A stretch of 64,000 bases of DNA from positions 15,873,672 to 15,937,671 of the forward strand of contig JABBOT010000004.1 in NCBI GenBank assembly GCA_016165875.1, in the 5' to 3' direction. Of the stretch, positions 50,313-61,401 are shown piece by piece. The position numbers and the translations under genes are program-made. Source of the stretch: Acanthopleura granulata (Eukaryota > Mollusca > Polyplacophora > Chitonida > Chitonidae). Below the pieces are notes generated by a model that made no database searches, was not told the DNA's origin, and saw only the letters and a program-made list of their open reading frames with translations. Every line of letters begins with the position of its first letter. Within the stretch, counting starts at the first letter, position 1.

Positions 50313-51139
50313 GTACGTTTGTCTGCGAAGTCCACTGAGCTCGCATAAATGTTTCGTATGTACATTGAGTATATTAGAAAGCATATTCAAACAACACTGG
50401 CTCCAAAAAGTTATCTTTGTCCGTTTCCTAATTCGAACTATTTACGTCGAACAGGATACAATCTCCAGATCACGTCTGCTTTTCCTATCCAGCATCATGA
50501 GCATGGGTTGATTCACATCACAGTGACATCAGCACATGTAGTTGTACAATATGTTGTCACTTTGTGAGATCAGTGTGTTTATTTTCCGTAGTATTACTCC
50601 GTCAGGAAGCTGTGCTGAACAGCATTCCTTTTTTAAATGTAACGTTAAATGCGCAATGTCCCTCGCCGCCCCACCAGCAGTCAGTGTCAGCATTTGTTGT
50701 ATTGACCAAAGACTTGCATGGTCTAATGATGGAGTGCATTTATAGAAAACACATTCCTAACAATTGTATGGATCTGATTTTCCATACACTTAAGAAGTGC
50801 CCCCAATACAAGACAACGTTTGTATACCGGATGTCACGCTACTGCAAGTTTAACTCTCTCTCTTTTTTTTTTCCTCTCCTTTTTAATTTACTGGTGCAAA
50901 TGGGATTCGTAAAGTTGAGGTTGCTGGGCATGTCGCTTCTACATGACGTCACTATTTTCCCCCAGTCATGCGCTTGTGCTTGTGCTGTGTTGTCTTTGGT
51001 TAAAAAATGGGAGTTGGATTTTACGAAAATAAAAATAGTGAACATAATATATATTCTGTTCAGTACTGGCAGTGTTACATGATATTGTCACATTTCTCGT
51101 GCCGAACACCCATAGATATAAGTACAGATACTCTATGTG

Positions 51140-51245
51140 TTACCTTTAACTTTCTTGAGAAAATTGCTGGTTTTGAACTCTCACCACATACCAGAGTTGG
51201 GTCTGTAGACAGACATCTATACCACTACACCATTCGGTTTGTTGT
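51140..51245 (-). mobile_element. tRNA-derived SINE fragment, family D
   Basis: On the minus strand 'ccgaatggtgtagtggtata' gives an A-box (TGGTGTAGTGG) and 'gagagttcaaaaccagc' a degenerate B-box about 60 bases later. It lies in the putative 5' intron of WASHC1. Stem pairing is incomplete, so it is not a functional tRNA. Confidence 0.45.
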
Positions 51246-51642
51246 GTCAAATGCTGTTTTTGAAACTTGGTTAAGATAGATGAATTTAGTAAGGATTCAG
51301 TGTGCATGTGCATATGTCACCTGGTTTTGTCACGCGGAAAACATTTGAAACGGGGATCCTCTCTGCTACCGTCAGTGTTCAACAAGACATGGAAGCATGA
51401 ATAAACTGAGGTCACATGCCGCTTGTAAAAAGACACACCCACCAACCTCATCTTTACTATAACCAGAGCAAACCTAATAATCACATCTATTGTGTGTTTT
51501 GATTTATTTCTGTATTTATGTTGAACATGTATAGCATTAGGAAATTTGTTAATGCTGAATATGAAATCGTCATTCATATAATGGTATTTTAAATTTATCT
51601 TCTGTGTTGCAGGTTAAGGAAATTTATGAAGGGAATTGATCA

Positions 51643-54519
51643 ATGCCTGCCCTGATGACTTACCAGGTGTATAATGTGCCGATAGTCCCGGCAGACTTAC
51701 GTCGAGAAGAGACAGTTCGCCAGATTGCTGATGCACTAGATTACCTGGACAAAGTATCCAATGATGTTTTTTCCAAAATCAATCAGCGAGTGTCTGAGAA
51801 CAAAGCCAAACTTCAGAAGCTTGATGACAGAGTGGCACTTGCTCAGGCAAAAGTGGACAAACTTAAAGGCAGTAACAAAGCCACAAAAGTATTTGCGAGT
51901 GCTAAGTTCCCAGCTGTAGAAGACTTAGAATTTTACCACTCCGTATTTGAAGGCAGCAGAGATTCAACCATGCAGAAACCAAAGCGTTTCAACTACCATA
52001 TTCAGTCCAAGCATCAAACTGTTGATAGCCGGATTTTAAGGGACAAATTACAGTATTACAATGTTCATCTTAACGTGAAAAAGAAGAAGAAGAATGAAGA
52101 TGAGCATGGCGAAGGCCTAGGTGGTTTGCCGAAGAGTATGCCATCTATCAGTTCACTGCTGCTCTTCAACACGTCGGAAAATCCGTAAGTGAATATGTTG
52201 ATATCTCACTGGGTGTTGAATTTACCTGCAGTTAAATCCTATCCCTTTTCAAGGCATTTCGTGTGTTATAGATAGCTTGTTAGAAGCAAAGTATTGCTTT
52301 CACATTGTTTCAAATTAAGAAAGTGTTACGAAAACAAATATATTTGAAAGAGGCTGAATGAGCAGTTTATTTAGTCACAACTGATTTAGGCAAGGATGAT
52401 CTCCCCTGTTCTGGCAACATTGATAATGTAAATCATACAGTCATTTAGCAGGTAGAAATGTCATATGGTAAGCATATCTTAGATATCTTTATCTTAGTTA
52501 CCAAAAGTAATTTACCATCATATCCAAAGTAATATGACATTTTTTCCTTTCTTGACAGACACAGACAGTTTTAGGTTATGAACATTGAAATGCTTCTTAA
52601 CTCTCATAAATATAAGGAGGCTGAAACCTTAGATGAATTGTGGGTAACGTACTCTACATGTGAACTATCCTCTTCACTGTGACCAAGGCAGAGCTAAGGA
52701 TGATAATCTCCATACCCAGCCATCAGGATTTGGAATTAACAGTGTATGGGTACATGTATTAGCTAGAGGACCTCCAAAAGTTCACCTGTGCTGCCATTTT
52801 GTAAATCTGACTGGAAGTGTGCATGTAATTTTTTTTTACCCCTGGCCAATCAGTGTGGGTTGTGTTTCAATATGAGATCTTAAATGAAGGCGTGCATTTC
52901 TCCTGTCTTTTCTCTGACCTTTCTCATCTGGTTGTTGCAGGTATAAAAAGTATGTGATGTTGGATCCGCTGGGAGTGGTGACCAAGACAAGGACAGCGCT
53001 GGAAGAAGAGGAGGCTGGCCTGGCTGATGCTCCCAGCACGATTGCTCAGCAAGAGGAGCTTCAGCGGAGACAGCAGGAAACCTTCTTCTACATGCCAGAT
53101 ATTGGGCAAGTTCCAGAGATCATGGTACCAGATTTTCTTCCAGATCTCTTGGGTAAGTGAAGAAGGTCCAGTCAGTTAAGTAAACGTTAATTCTTTACGG
53201 AAAAAGATCTGACACTGTAGAATTGATGTATCTATGTTACATGCCTCCTGCTGAAATTATTTTAATGACCATGGAAATTGGCTGCTGGTGTATTGTTCAT
53301 TGCTTCTACTGTGTAAAACTGCTTGCAAAACCTGATAAAATAATGTTTGATTTCAGGTGTAAGATTTTATCCAAGGTCATATTTAATTATCTGTTAAGTC
53401 TGGTATATAAATACTAATAGTGTAGTTCATTGAATGTTATCCTTGATAATTGACTCATTATCCTTTTGGGTAGACATTTTATTTGAAGACAAAGCTTTTC
53501 ATTGAATTTTTAGGAGGGTTTTTTTTTTTTGACTTGTGGCTTTATGTGAGAAGATTTGTCAGATGCAGTGACTTTTTTAGGGACCTAAACCCAAATCAAC
53601 AATAAGGAAGAAATGAATTGGTTATTTAGTGAGTGTTATAAAATGATTGGTGTAGATTGCAGGAGTAATAGGCTGTTTGATTTCAGTTTGATTGCAACTG
53701 AAATTGTTTCTCTGTTCTCTGAAGTGCTTTGGCACTTGAACTATGGCCATGTGGCTGTGTGGCACAAATTAATTTATGATTGAGGAAAAGAGTATTGTGA
53801 AATTTATGCAAATTTGTGTGTGTTTGTTTTCGCCAGGTGTGGCTGATGACCTGTCCTATAGCGCTGATCAAGGGCCATCCATAGCACCAAGTGTATTGGG
53901 AACAGGCACAATTCCGGACTTACCCTCTGTGTTACCAGAGACAGAGGTTATTCCTACTGGCCCAGCAGGTCCAGGTTCAGATCTGGGCCCACCTCCACCT
54001 GGTCCGCCCCCTCCTCCAGATGCCCCTCCCCCTCCTGCAGCTCCTCCTCCCCCTCCTCCTCCGCCCCCACCCCCACCACCAGATGCCCCGCCTCCTCCAC
54101 CCCTCCCTCCCGGTGACGACAGTGAAGCCCCAGAGGAGCCTTCAACTCCTGTTCCTTCATCAGGAGACGGCCGCTCCGACCTACTGGCCTCGATCAGGAA
54201 CGCAAACAAGGCAACGCTACGAAGCGCCAAGGACAGGAAACTGGAGAGCAAGAAGAAAAAGGAACAAGACAAGAGCAGTGGGGGAAGTGGGGGTGGTGAC
54301 CTCATGAGTGACCTGTTTGCCAAGCTCTCCATGAGACGGAAGGGTATATCAGGGACAGCCAAGGGCGGAGGTGGAGGTGGAGGGGCGACAGACACATCGG
54401 ACAATCATGCCACAGGTGGAGGATCAGCCATGGACAAGATTTCCTCTATGATTCCGGCACCCCCAAGGCCAGGTGGTGCGGCTGATGATGCTAATGATGA
54501 GGAGGAGGATTGGGAATAG
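51643..54519 (+). CDS. WASHC1: WASH complex subunit 1 (three coding exons)
   Basis: Exons 51643-52184, 52941-53152 and 53837-54519 join in frame (donors GTAAGT, acceptors CAG) to give 478 residues. WASHC1 is the nucleation-promoting subunit of the endosomal WASH complex: it activates Arp2/3 to build actin patches for retromer cargo sorting. The N-terminal WAHD1 domain carries the family signature DLRREE (residues 18-23), [10 protein letters not shown] near the exon 1 end, then [10 protein letters not shown] and the conserved PDIGQVPEI and [23 protein letters not shown]. Polyproline runs span about 303-343, including 13 prolines in a row, for profilin/SH3 binding. The WH2 (V) motif is [17 protein letters not shown] (365-381), the central region [19 protein letters not shown] (406-424), and the acidic tail DEEEDWE (472-478) has the Arp2/3-contacting Trp at 477. 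Length is close to the human protein's 465. An in-frame TGA two codons upstream of the ATG fixes the start; its Kozak context is weak (T at -3). The gene looks intact. Confidence 0.96.
52185..52940 (+). other. WASHC1: WASHC1 coding intron 1
   Basis: Phase-2 intron of 756 bases, GTAAGT to TTGTTGCAG. It splits the codon for Pro181, directly before the conserved YKKY motif. Nothing else recognised inside. Confidence 0.93.
53153..53836 (+). other. WASHC1: WASHC1 coding intron 2
   Basis: Phase-1 intron of 684 bases, GTAAGT to a pyrimidine-rich TTTTCGCCAG. It splits the codon for Gly252 inside the conserved DLLG-VADDL motif. No embedded element recognised. Confidence 0.93.
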
Positions 54520-55165
54520 TGCATGTGACTTAAATCTAGAGACACAGTGCACAGCACATGTAATATATATATATTTATGTATGTAAGATGTATAGTTATC
54601 AACGAACATGGTTTAAATAGGATCAAGATTTAAAATACTTATCTGCTGTGTTACTGCATGTTCATCATTTGGCATTTTTAAATTTTGTGCAAGTAGGCAA
54701 TCATAAGTCATAAATGTTTTCCATTTTCGTGGTGGTGTTACATGGCCATGTGGGTCAGCAGAATCGACAACAGGGCACACAACATGAGAGATATTCAGAA
54801 AAATGCAAACATTTTAGATAATTGTTTAATATAAGAAAAGAGCAGTTCTTTTTCCACTTGAATACTTTTTCATTATAAACTAGACATTCCATCTCACAAT
54901 AACATGTTTATCCATCAACTTCAAGAGGTGTATTTCTGATCTTTTTATTACATTAAGTGTCATGTTTCTTGTGTTGATTATGAACAAGAAAAACAACCTG
55001 TGCAATGTGACTACTCAGTGAATGCAGTTTGACGAAACTAGAAGTAGACTTCATGTGAATGGAATTTATGTTTCTTGCATGCGTTGCTGCTGAATTCATC
55101 ATTTTCACACTGACCACAATCAAGACATTACTTAAAAGATAATAAAACAAGATGAAAGGCATGTC
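54520..55165 (+). other. WASHC1: WASHC1 3' untranslated region
   Basis: AT-rich sequence after the TAG at 54517-54519. A canonical AATAAA is at 55141-55146, which would place the cleavage site near 55160. Earlier signals are weaker, so this is the best candidate end. Not confirmed by transcript data. Confidence 0.5.
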
Positions 55166-56071
55166 TATATCTTGACTTCCTTTATAGATTATTTAAGCTG
55201 AGACCTCCCATGCTTTAAAGAATGGGCCACATGTAAACAAAGGATGCATTATCTGAAAGATGATTCCAGATGTAGTCTTCATTCGTTTGTACAGCTTTTA
55301 CCGCGATTGAAAACGGACATAAATATTGAGGCGCTACGGTGGAGTTTTTGGACCATATTGAATACACTGAAGCACAATGATGTTAAAAAATCTTTTTAGC
55401 TGTTAAACATGGTCTAACAAAACATGAATTGTGGTTTTTGCTGCTACCAAGATCAAATTAAAGAACGAAAAATGGAAGTTTTTTTTCCATATTGCTTGGT
55501 CATTGTAGGGCATTGTTCCTTCTTCTGTTTCTTTTCAACCCCAAGGAAGGAATACATGTACGGTACGATGTTTAGAATGAAGTTTTAGGCTACGTATGCG
55601 CAATTCAGCCCAATTGGGTCCAAGATTTGGCTCCGGATTGAAGAGTGCTGGAGCACTGATTGGATAACACTGACACACAGACAGTCCACGTTGTTGATAC
55701 ACTATAAATTTCTATACTTTTTATTACACCTGGTTGAAATATATCAGAATTTTGTCCGCTTTGAATACAACTGAAAACTTTTTGCCAGGGTTACTACCCA
55801 CCCCCTGTGGAAGTTACCAAGGTGACAAAATGCTATTAGGTTACTTCTAGGAGCCACAGATCGAAAAAATTGTGGCCATGCTGCGTTAATTTTTTGATAT
55901 GATGCAGGGAAAATTTCAAGCTCTGTGTGGTGATATGGCATACCACCTCGCGGAAGTTTGGGGATGTATATTTTGGGGGTTGAAGTTGAAAAATTTACGA
56001 CAGAAATGGTAAGGAAAATCAGTGCGCTCGTGTAACCTTTAAATATTAGCACAGTTACTCATTAGGCTGGT
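55166..56071. other. Intergenic, nothing recognised
   Basis: Moderately complex sequence without a recognisable exon; the minus-strand open frame at 55744-56052 has no known similarity. Confidence 0.35.
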
Positions 56072-56215
56072 ATGTGGGAAGGTCAGCCAGCAACCTGCGG
56101 ATGGTCGTGGGTTTCCACCGGCCTCTACACGGTTTCCTCCCACCATAATGCTGGCCGCCGTGGTATAAGTGAAATATTCTTGAGTACGGCGTAAAACACA
56201 AATCAAATAAATAAA
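56072..56215 (+). mobile_element. 5'-truncated SINE A with perfect 12-bp TSD
   Basis: Begins inside the family body ('atgtgggaaggtcagccagc'), then 'cacggtttcctcccaccata', 'gaaatattcttgagtacggc' and the AAAT tail. The 12-base direct repeat CATTAGGCTGGT flanks it exactly at 56060-56071 and 56216-56227. Confidence 0.9.
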
Positions 56216-56281
56216 CATTAGGCTGGTGGGCTTTTCGTGTAAATCCAAATTTATTGGATTTATTATATATTTTTTTTTATT

Positions 56282-56325
56282 GCAGTTTAACGCTTTACTC
56301 AAAGAACAATCACTTACACGAGGAC
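56282..56325 (-). mobile_element. Short SINE A-like 3' fragment
   Basis: 'ttaacgctttactcaaagaa' followed by 'cacttacacgaggactatcagcc' mirrors the 3' part of family A in minus orientation, with substitutions. A poly(T) stretch sits where the tail should be. Only about 45 bases match. Confidence 0.4.
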
Positions 56326-56778
56326 TATCAGCCTTATTGGTGAACGAAGGCGAGATTCTTAGACAATTATGGACAGGGTTAAGTTAAGCATACACGAGAG
56401 CCTGAAGCGTGGCACACACCAGACCTTAATACCCAACTGAAGTCGACGGTCGCGCCGAGTCCTACCTGAACACATCGTTTTATCTTGCATGCTATAATGT
56501 ATTGAAGATGATTAGGACTGACGCATTGGTTGGTGGACGATGCAAGTCATGCGGAAGCAGAGGGAATGAGTAGCTTGATGTCGTGTGCGTACCTGAAAAA
56601 CTATTCAACGCTTGTTCTCAATATTGCCTATTGTAGCTGGATTTAAATCTGTGACCGTAATCAGTTACAAGCTCTTTAATTATAGTTCCTTCCGACACCG
56701 TGTTGACTATGTAAAACGCAGACTTGTGACAGTGTAAAGGCTTTTATTATATATGAGGAATGTTTTCACCTAAAAACA

Positions 56779-57043
56779 TTTATTTATTTCTTATTTATTT
56801 GATTGGTGTTTTACGCCGGGCTCAAGAATATTTCATTTATACCACCGCGGCCAGCATCATGGTGGGAGGAAACCGGGCAGAGCCCGGGGAAAACCCACGA
56901 CCATCCGCAGGTTCCTGGAAGACCTTCCCACGTACGGCCGGTATGGAAACCAGCATCTGCACTTGAACCCACAGCGATCGCATTGGTGGGTGGCTTCTGG
57001 ATCATTACGCTGCGCTAGCGCGCTAACCTACTGAGCCACTGAG
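56779..57043 (-). mobile_element. SINE family A, near full length
   Basis: Contains tail, 'ttttacgccgggctcaagaa', 'aaacccacgaccatccgcag', 'gaccttcccacgtacggccg' and a good head 'gctgcgctagcgcgctaacc' with 'actgagccact' (A-box complement). A TSD is not clear. One of the least diverged copies here. Confidence 0.85.
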
Positions 57044-57433
57044 CAACATGGTTACTTGATAGTGAACATCTACATACGCTGTGTAGATGTTCCCTGGCAG
57101 TTAAAGAGGCAATCTATCACTTTCTCGTAGCCTTCAGAAACGTTTGTATTAATATGCTACGGATGCCAGGTGTATCAGTTGTTTTCTAATCTTGCCACAG
57201 AAGAAGGAACGGGGTCTTATTGTGAATGGATGGGCAGCTTCGATTCTGCAAAGGAATACACATGTGAAAAATACGTTTGATTGTCGACTATATGCCAGAG
57301 CAGACCCTAAGACAGGTGCGAGCCTGTATACACAACCAAAAATACCCGCATGTACCCCGGTTGTTACATACAGTACACTTTGTATCACATGTATACAGCC
57401 TGTAGACTTCCTCTCTAGCTGTAGGGCGTACAG

Positions 57434-57500
57434 GACCGCCTCGGTGGTCTAGTGGTTAGAGCGTCCGCCTCGAGGTCAGTTCGGCGTTAAAACGTATCTG
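57434..57500 (+). mobile_element. tRNA-like SINE head with intact A-box
   Basis: 'gaccgcctcggtggtctagt' with the exact A-box TGGTCTAGTGG (57445-57455) and 'gcgtccgcctcgaggtc', as in glutamate/aspartate-type tRNA genes. The sequence then skips the B-box and goes to 'cgttaaaacg' and A-rich repeats. It is therefore a truncated SINE head, not a working tRNA. Confidence 0.55.
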
Positions 57501-59520
57501 TGTGAAAACATTTTCACGCGAAGACATCTATACAACATGAAAAAAAAAGACGTCTAAAGAAATTAATGCAGTTTAAGCAAAAAAATGTTTGTATGAAAAA
57601 TACAATTTACAAGAAGTTATCATTTAAAAAAGCAAAAGAAAGGAAAATGAACCGTATGCCGTCAGACAAAGTCGCTAGAAAATGTTTATCCATCCAAAGC
57701 TATCTCTGATTTGCAGCTATAAAATTGCAGTACGACGATCAAACAATTGCCACAATATATATAATGCTAACATTTAGGGCTTTTCAAGGAATTAAGGTTC
57801 AAGGGGACCTTTTGCTTTGTGGCAAAAAGTACACCTGTTGCCATGAGTAAACCCCTTTATCCGAAGTCACCAAAGGACTTTTTTTTTTTACGCTTATTAC
57901 CTCTGGCCAATTCTGAACGTTAAGCAAGGAAGTACGAAGGACGGTTCTTCAGGCCTCACCCAACTCAAGCCAAGTGCATTTATTTTGAAGAGGCAATGTG
58001 ACCTTATGTATATATATAGTGTTGTGTTTAAATAAAAAGAGTAAAGGTTGATGTGTCTATAAGTAAACTTTACTAGAACCAGACTGGTTACCCTGATGAA
58101 CTCCAGAAACGCCATGTATTCGCCCTCGGAATGTTATGCCAACATATAAAAGTGCGAAGGATTAACTGCGAAGATTATGACGAGCAGTTTTGTATTGTAA
58201 CGTTCTAAAGGAAATCATCTAAACAAGTAGGAGTACAGCAGTCCTTACTGACCGTTAGTCAATCGTGTGACCGAATCGATCATATTCTCTGTTGCGGCCG
58301 TATATCATAGGGTATGCATGATACATAGCGAAGGTGGTGGTTTTTCAGTTTTTCTTGTTTCTCTCCACCCATATACCTGGAATAAACCGGAAAGACAGTA
58401 AAAAAAAAAAAAAAAAAAAAAAAAGAGAATTAAACAATAAAGTAATCAACTGGTATATGTTTTCACAAATTATCCTGCTTCAAGAATAATTAATTGTGTA
58501 TTAGTGTGCGAGCCGTTTGACTGAATAAATCTCCATTTACGATGCATCATTTATGAGCGTTCCACACATACACAATGGTAGAATAGATGAATGATTATGG
58601 CTTAATTTCAGTCAAAATATGGTCAACAACATGCAGGACTGAGTGCCAACCTGTAATAATTGATTATAACCATAAACCGTTGATAGAATATACCGCTCTT
58701 TGCCATTTCTGAAAGTATATCCTGGCAGGAAACAAGCTCATCGTTAAACTTGAGGGTAAACAGTAACCAATAATAATAAACCAAACTCTACTTTAAATAA
58801 CGTCAACCTTGCATAATACTGAACGTTTCGCTCAAGTGTTTTACGACCTATAAAGTGTGTTTAAATTGGTATCAGGCCTAGGTATTCTGTTAGCCTGCGT
58901 AGACGGACACTAACTTTGCGTGTCCCAGAGATGAACGGGAGGGATATCCAATCTCGTCTGGATCTTGTAACTGTGTCTAAATATCTTATTCGTAACACGG
59001 AATTACAACAAGGTCTACCCACCAGGGTGCCTCATTTCATATTGACAACCCTGAGAAGCTGCATACCATGTAGACATAAGTCCGCATAACCCTGGTGAGG
59101 ACGTAGAGAAAAGCTAACCTGAACACAAAAAGCTGAAGGGCGCGTCAGTATGATACCTGATCACACTTTGGAAATATAAAAAACATGGCTTTTGAAATGT
59201 TGACTTACGTATGTCTTGCCCTATTAATTCTTGTACAATACACCAGCTGTATGATGTAAACACACGTGACATGCATATCGTCAGAGAAACGGGAAACATC
59301 ATTGTCATCATCATATATATATGCTTCCAAGCAAATTGTTCAAACGGTTCAAGAAGAATGCACATATAAAGCTGCATGCTGGATGAAGTCTTAGGGTTTT
59401 CGAATGCCCATGTAATATCTCAGACCTCTCCGGATGAGCATACGATATCAATAAACGCATAAAGTCAAAAATAAAGTAAGAAAGCCTAATAAGAAATTCT
59501 TTGAGATTTCAACGGGCACC
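57501..59520. other. Intergenic, A-rich repeats then nothing recognised
   Basis: A-rich degenerate repeats to about 57650, then unremarkable AT-rich DNA containing a poly(A) run. No exon is supported. Confidence 0.35.
58400..58424 (+). repeat. Poly(A) run, 25 bases
   Basis: Uninterrupted A run preceded by 'aataaaccggaaagacagt'. An AATAAA about 15 bases before it makes a retroposed transcript end possible. Confidence 0.85.
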
Positions 59521-59529
59521 TTAGTCCAA

Positions 59530-59795
59530 ATTCACTCACCACATCGACGGACCATGGGAATAACCACCACAACATCTGATGTGAAAATGATCCCACAACG
59601 TCGACGGACAATATGACCCCACAATTACATGAATGTACAAGTCAAATGACACCACAACATCGAGGGGCAGTCAACATGAAAAGACAGTTTAAATGACCCC
59701 ACAACATCGACGGGCTGTGAAAATGACCCCACAACATCGACCGGATGTAAAAATGACCCCACAACACCGACAGGCTGCCAGAATGACCCCACAGT
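59530..59795. repeat. Minisatellite 1, 30-bp period
   Basis: Exactly spaced units start at 59691, 59721, 59751 and 59781 with AAATGACCCCACAACATCGA as the conserved part and a variable 10-base end. Looser units extend left to about 59530. A 30-base period keeps a 10-residue peptide repeat open on the minus strand, but nothing else suggests coding. Confidence 0.8.
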
Positions 59796-59989
59796 AATAA
59801 TATACACTTATAATACCTTAAAAGAAACGACAACGAATAAAGCAGTCTTAGTTATTTTCGAAAGAGGTGGTGGAAACAACGAAATTCCTACGAGGCCGTA
59901 GGATACATCATTTTAGAGAAACGGAGACCACGATGTATCATATCACTCGTGTCACTCGCCCAAATTCCTAACAGGTAGGGCGTGGTTCG

Positions 59990-59992
<3 letters not shown>

Positions 59993-60036
<44 letters not shown>
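59993..60036. repeat. (TA)22 microsatellite
   Basis: Forty-four uninterrupted alternating T and A bases. Confidence 0.95.
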
Positions 60037-60037
<1 letters not shown>

Positions 60038-60429
60038 CAATATTTCCGTCATAGGACGACGAGGAGTCATTAGAATGTATATATATTGTCTGTCCTTGTG
60101 GCAGGGCAATCCCATGCTGCCAGAGTCCCGCGGCCCTTTAGCATCATGCCGAAGACACCAGGCATAGTCACATCTTCCTGACACCGGGTTATAGAAATAG
60201 CCCACGCCTAACTGGTTAAAATTGAAATCATGGGGCCCTACAAATTAACTCGTTGTGTGCAATTGTGCTTACTTTGAACGGAAACATCTCGGTTATGCAA
60301 AATCACACGTTTTTAAAGGTATGACCCACAAACTTCGTGTGGGGTACTCGATGCGTTTATACATTTATATATTTGGTCTGGTGTTGTCTTGGTCGGTATG
60401 AGATTACTCCTGGAATATCAAATTGCTGT

Positions 60430-60800
60430 CCCTGTCAAAGAGAAGGTGCATAGGCTGACCCCTGGAAACCCTATGCAATATCCACAGACTGTCAAAATGT
60501 TTATGTAATATACAGAGACCGCCGGATCGTCCACGTAATATCCAAAGACAGTAAGAACGCCCAACGAATTATTCACAGTGTTAATATGTCTCCACAAACG
60601 CTCAAAATCCTCATGCAAAAGCCACAGACCGCCAAAACGCCTATGGAATACCCCTACACTGCCAGAACACCCTTAAGCAATTGCTGACTGCCAGAACGCC
60701 TATCGGCGTGGCACAGGATGCCTAAACTGCCATCATGTGTAAAGACTGCCAAAAGGCTAATGTGAAATCCACAGCCAGCCAAAATCTTCCTCAATGGGTT
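60430..60800. repeat. Minisatellite 2, degenerate 30-bp period
   Basis: Units at 60481, 60511, 60541, 60591, 60621, 60651, 60681 and 60711 share TCCACAGACTGCCAAAACGC-like sequence and CTATGTAATA-like ends. Divergence is high, but spacing stays at multiples of 30 bases for most units. Confidence 0.65.
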
Positions 60801-60979
60801 ACAATCTTCCGGAACGCAGTGAACCACTGGTAGGCTGTGTGAATATCTAAAAATTGTCTGAATGACAACATAGCCTCAAAAGTTAACAAACATAATGAAC
60901 TTGGTTGGCTCTGGGTGGGTTGTTGGAGTACAGTTCAAATACCTTCAACGTACCAAGTAACAAAGCGAGGATTTTGTGG

Positions 60980-61310
60980 CCAAGTAATAAATGGTTGCTA
61001 ACAATCTCACGAATGTAACAAATGGTTGCCAAGATCTCTCTGATGAAACAAATCGTTGCCAGAATCTCCCTGATGTAACAAATGAATATCAAAAACTCTC
61101 TGATGTAGCAGATGGTTGCCAGGATCTCCCTGATGTAACAGATGGCTGCCAGAATATCTCTGATGTAACAAAAGCTTGCCAGAATCTCCCTGATGTAACA
61201 AATGATTGTAAGAACCTCCCTGATGTAATAAATGGTGGCCAGAATCTCTCTGATCTAACATATGAATGCCAGAATCTGCTTGATGACAAAAATGGTGCCG
61301 ATATCCCGTT
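60980..61310. repeat. Minisatellite 3, strict 30-bp period
   Basis: Ten units without indels: the TGATGTAACA-type motif recurs at 61011, 61041, 61071, 61101, 61131, 61161, 61191, 61221, 61251 and 61281, each preceded by ATGGTTGCCAGAATCTCCC. Because 30 is a multiple of three, a 109-codon plus-strand frame with 10-residue repeats (NGCQ-LSDVT type) stays open, as do minus-strand frames. This is best read as a by-product of the repeat. Confidence 0.9.
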
Positions 61311-61362
61311 GATGTACTAAATGTCATCCAGAATTTCCGAACGTTACAGTAGACCGTCGGAT

Positions 61363-61367
<5 letters not shown>

Positions 61368-61400
<33 letters not shown>
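61368..61400 (+). repeat. Poly(A) run, 33 bases
   Basis: Uninterrupted run of 33 A about 60 bases after the third minisatellite. Confidence 0.9.

Positions 61401-61401
<1 letters not shown>

Noticed and set aside
53868..54404. Long minus-strand open frame antisense to WASHC1 exon 3 (178 codons, glycine-rich)
   Set aside because: It is the mirror of the proline codons and Gly-rich stretch; CCN runs read as GGN on the other strand. The sense frame has clear homology, so the antisense frame is an artefact.
57434..57500. Possible tRNA gene
   Set aside because: The A-box is perfect but the B-box and 3' acceptor arm are missing, so no cloverleaf can form; it fits a SINE head.
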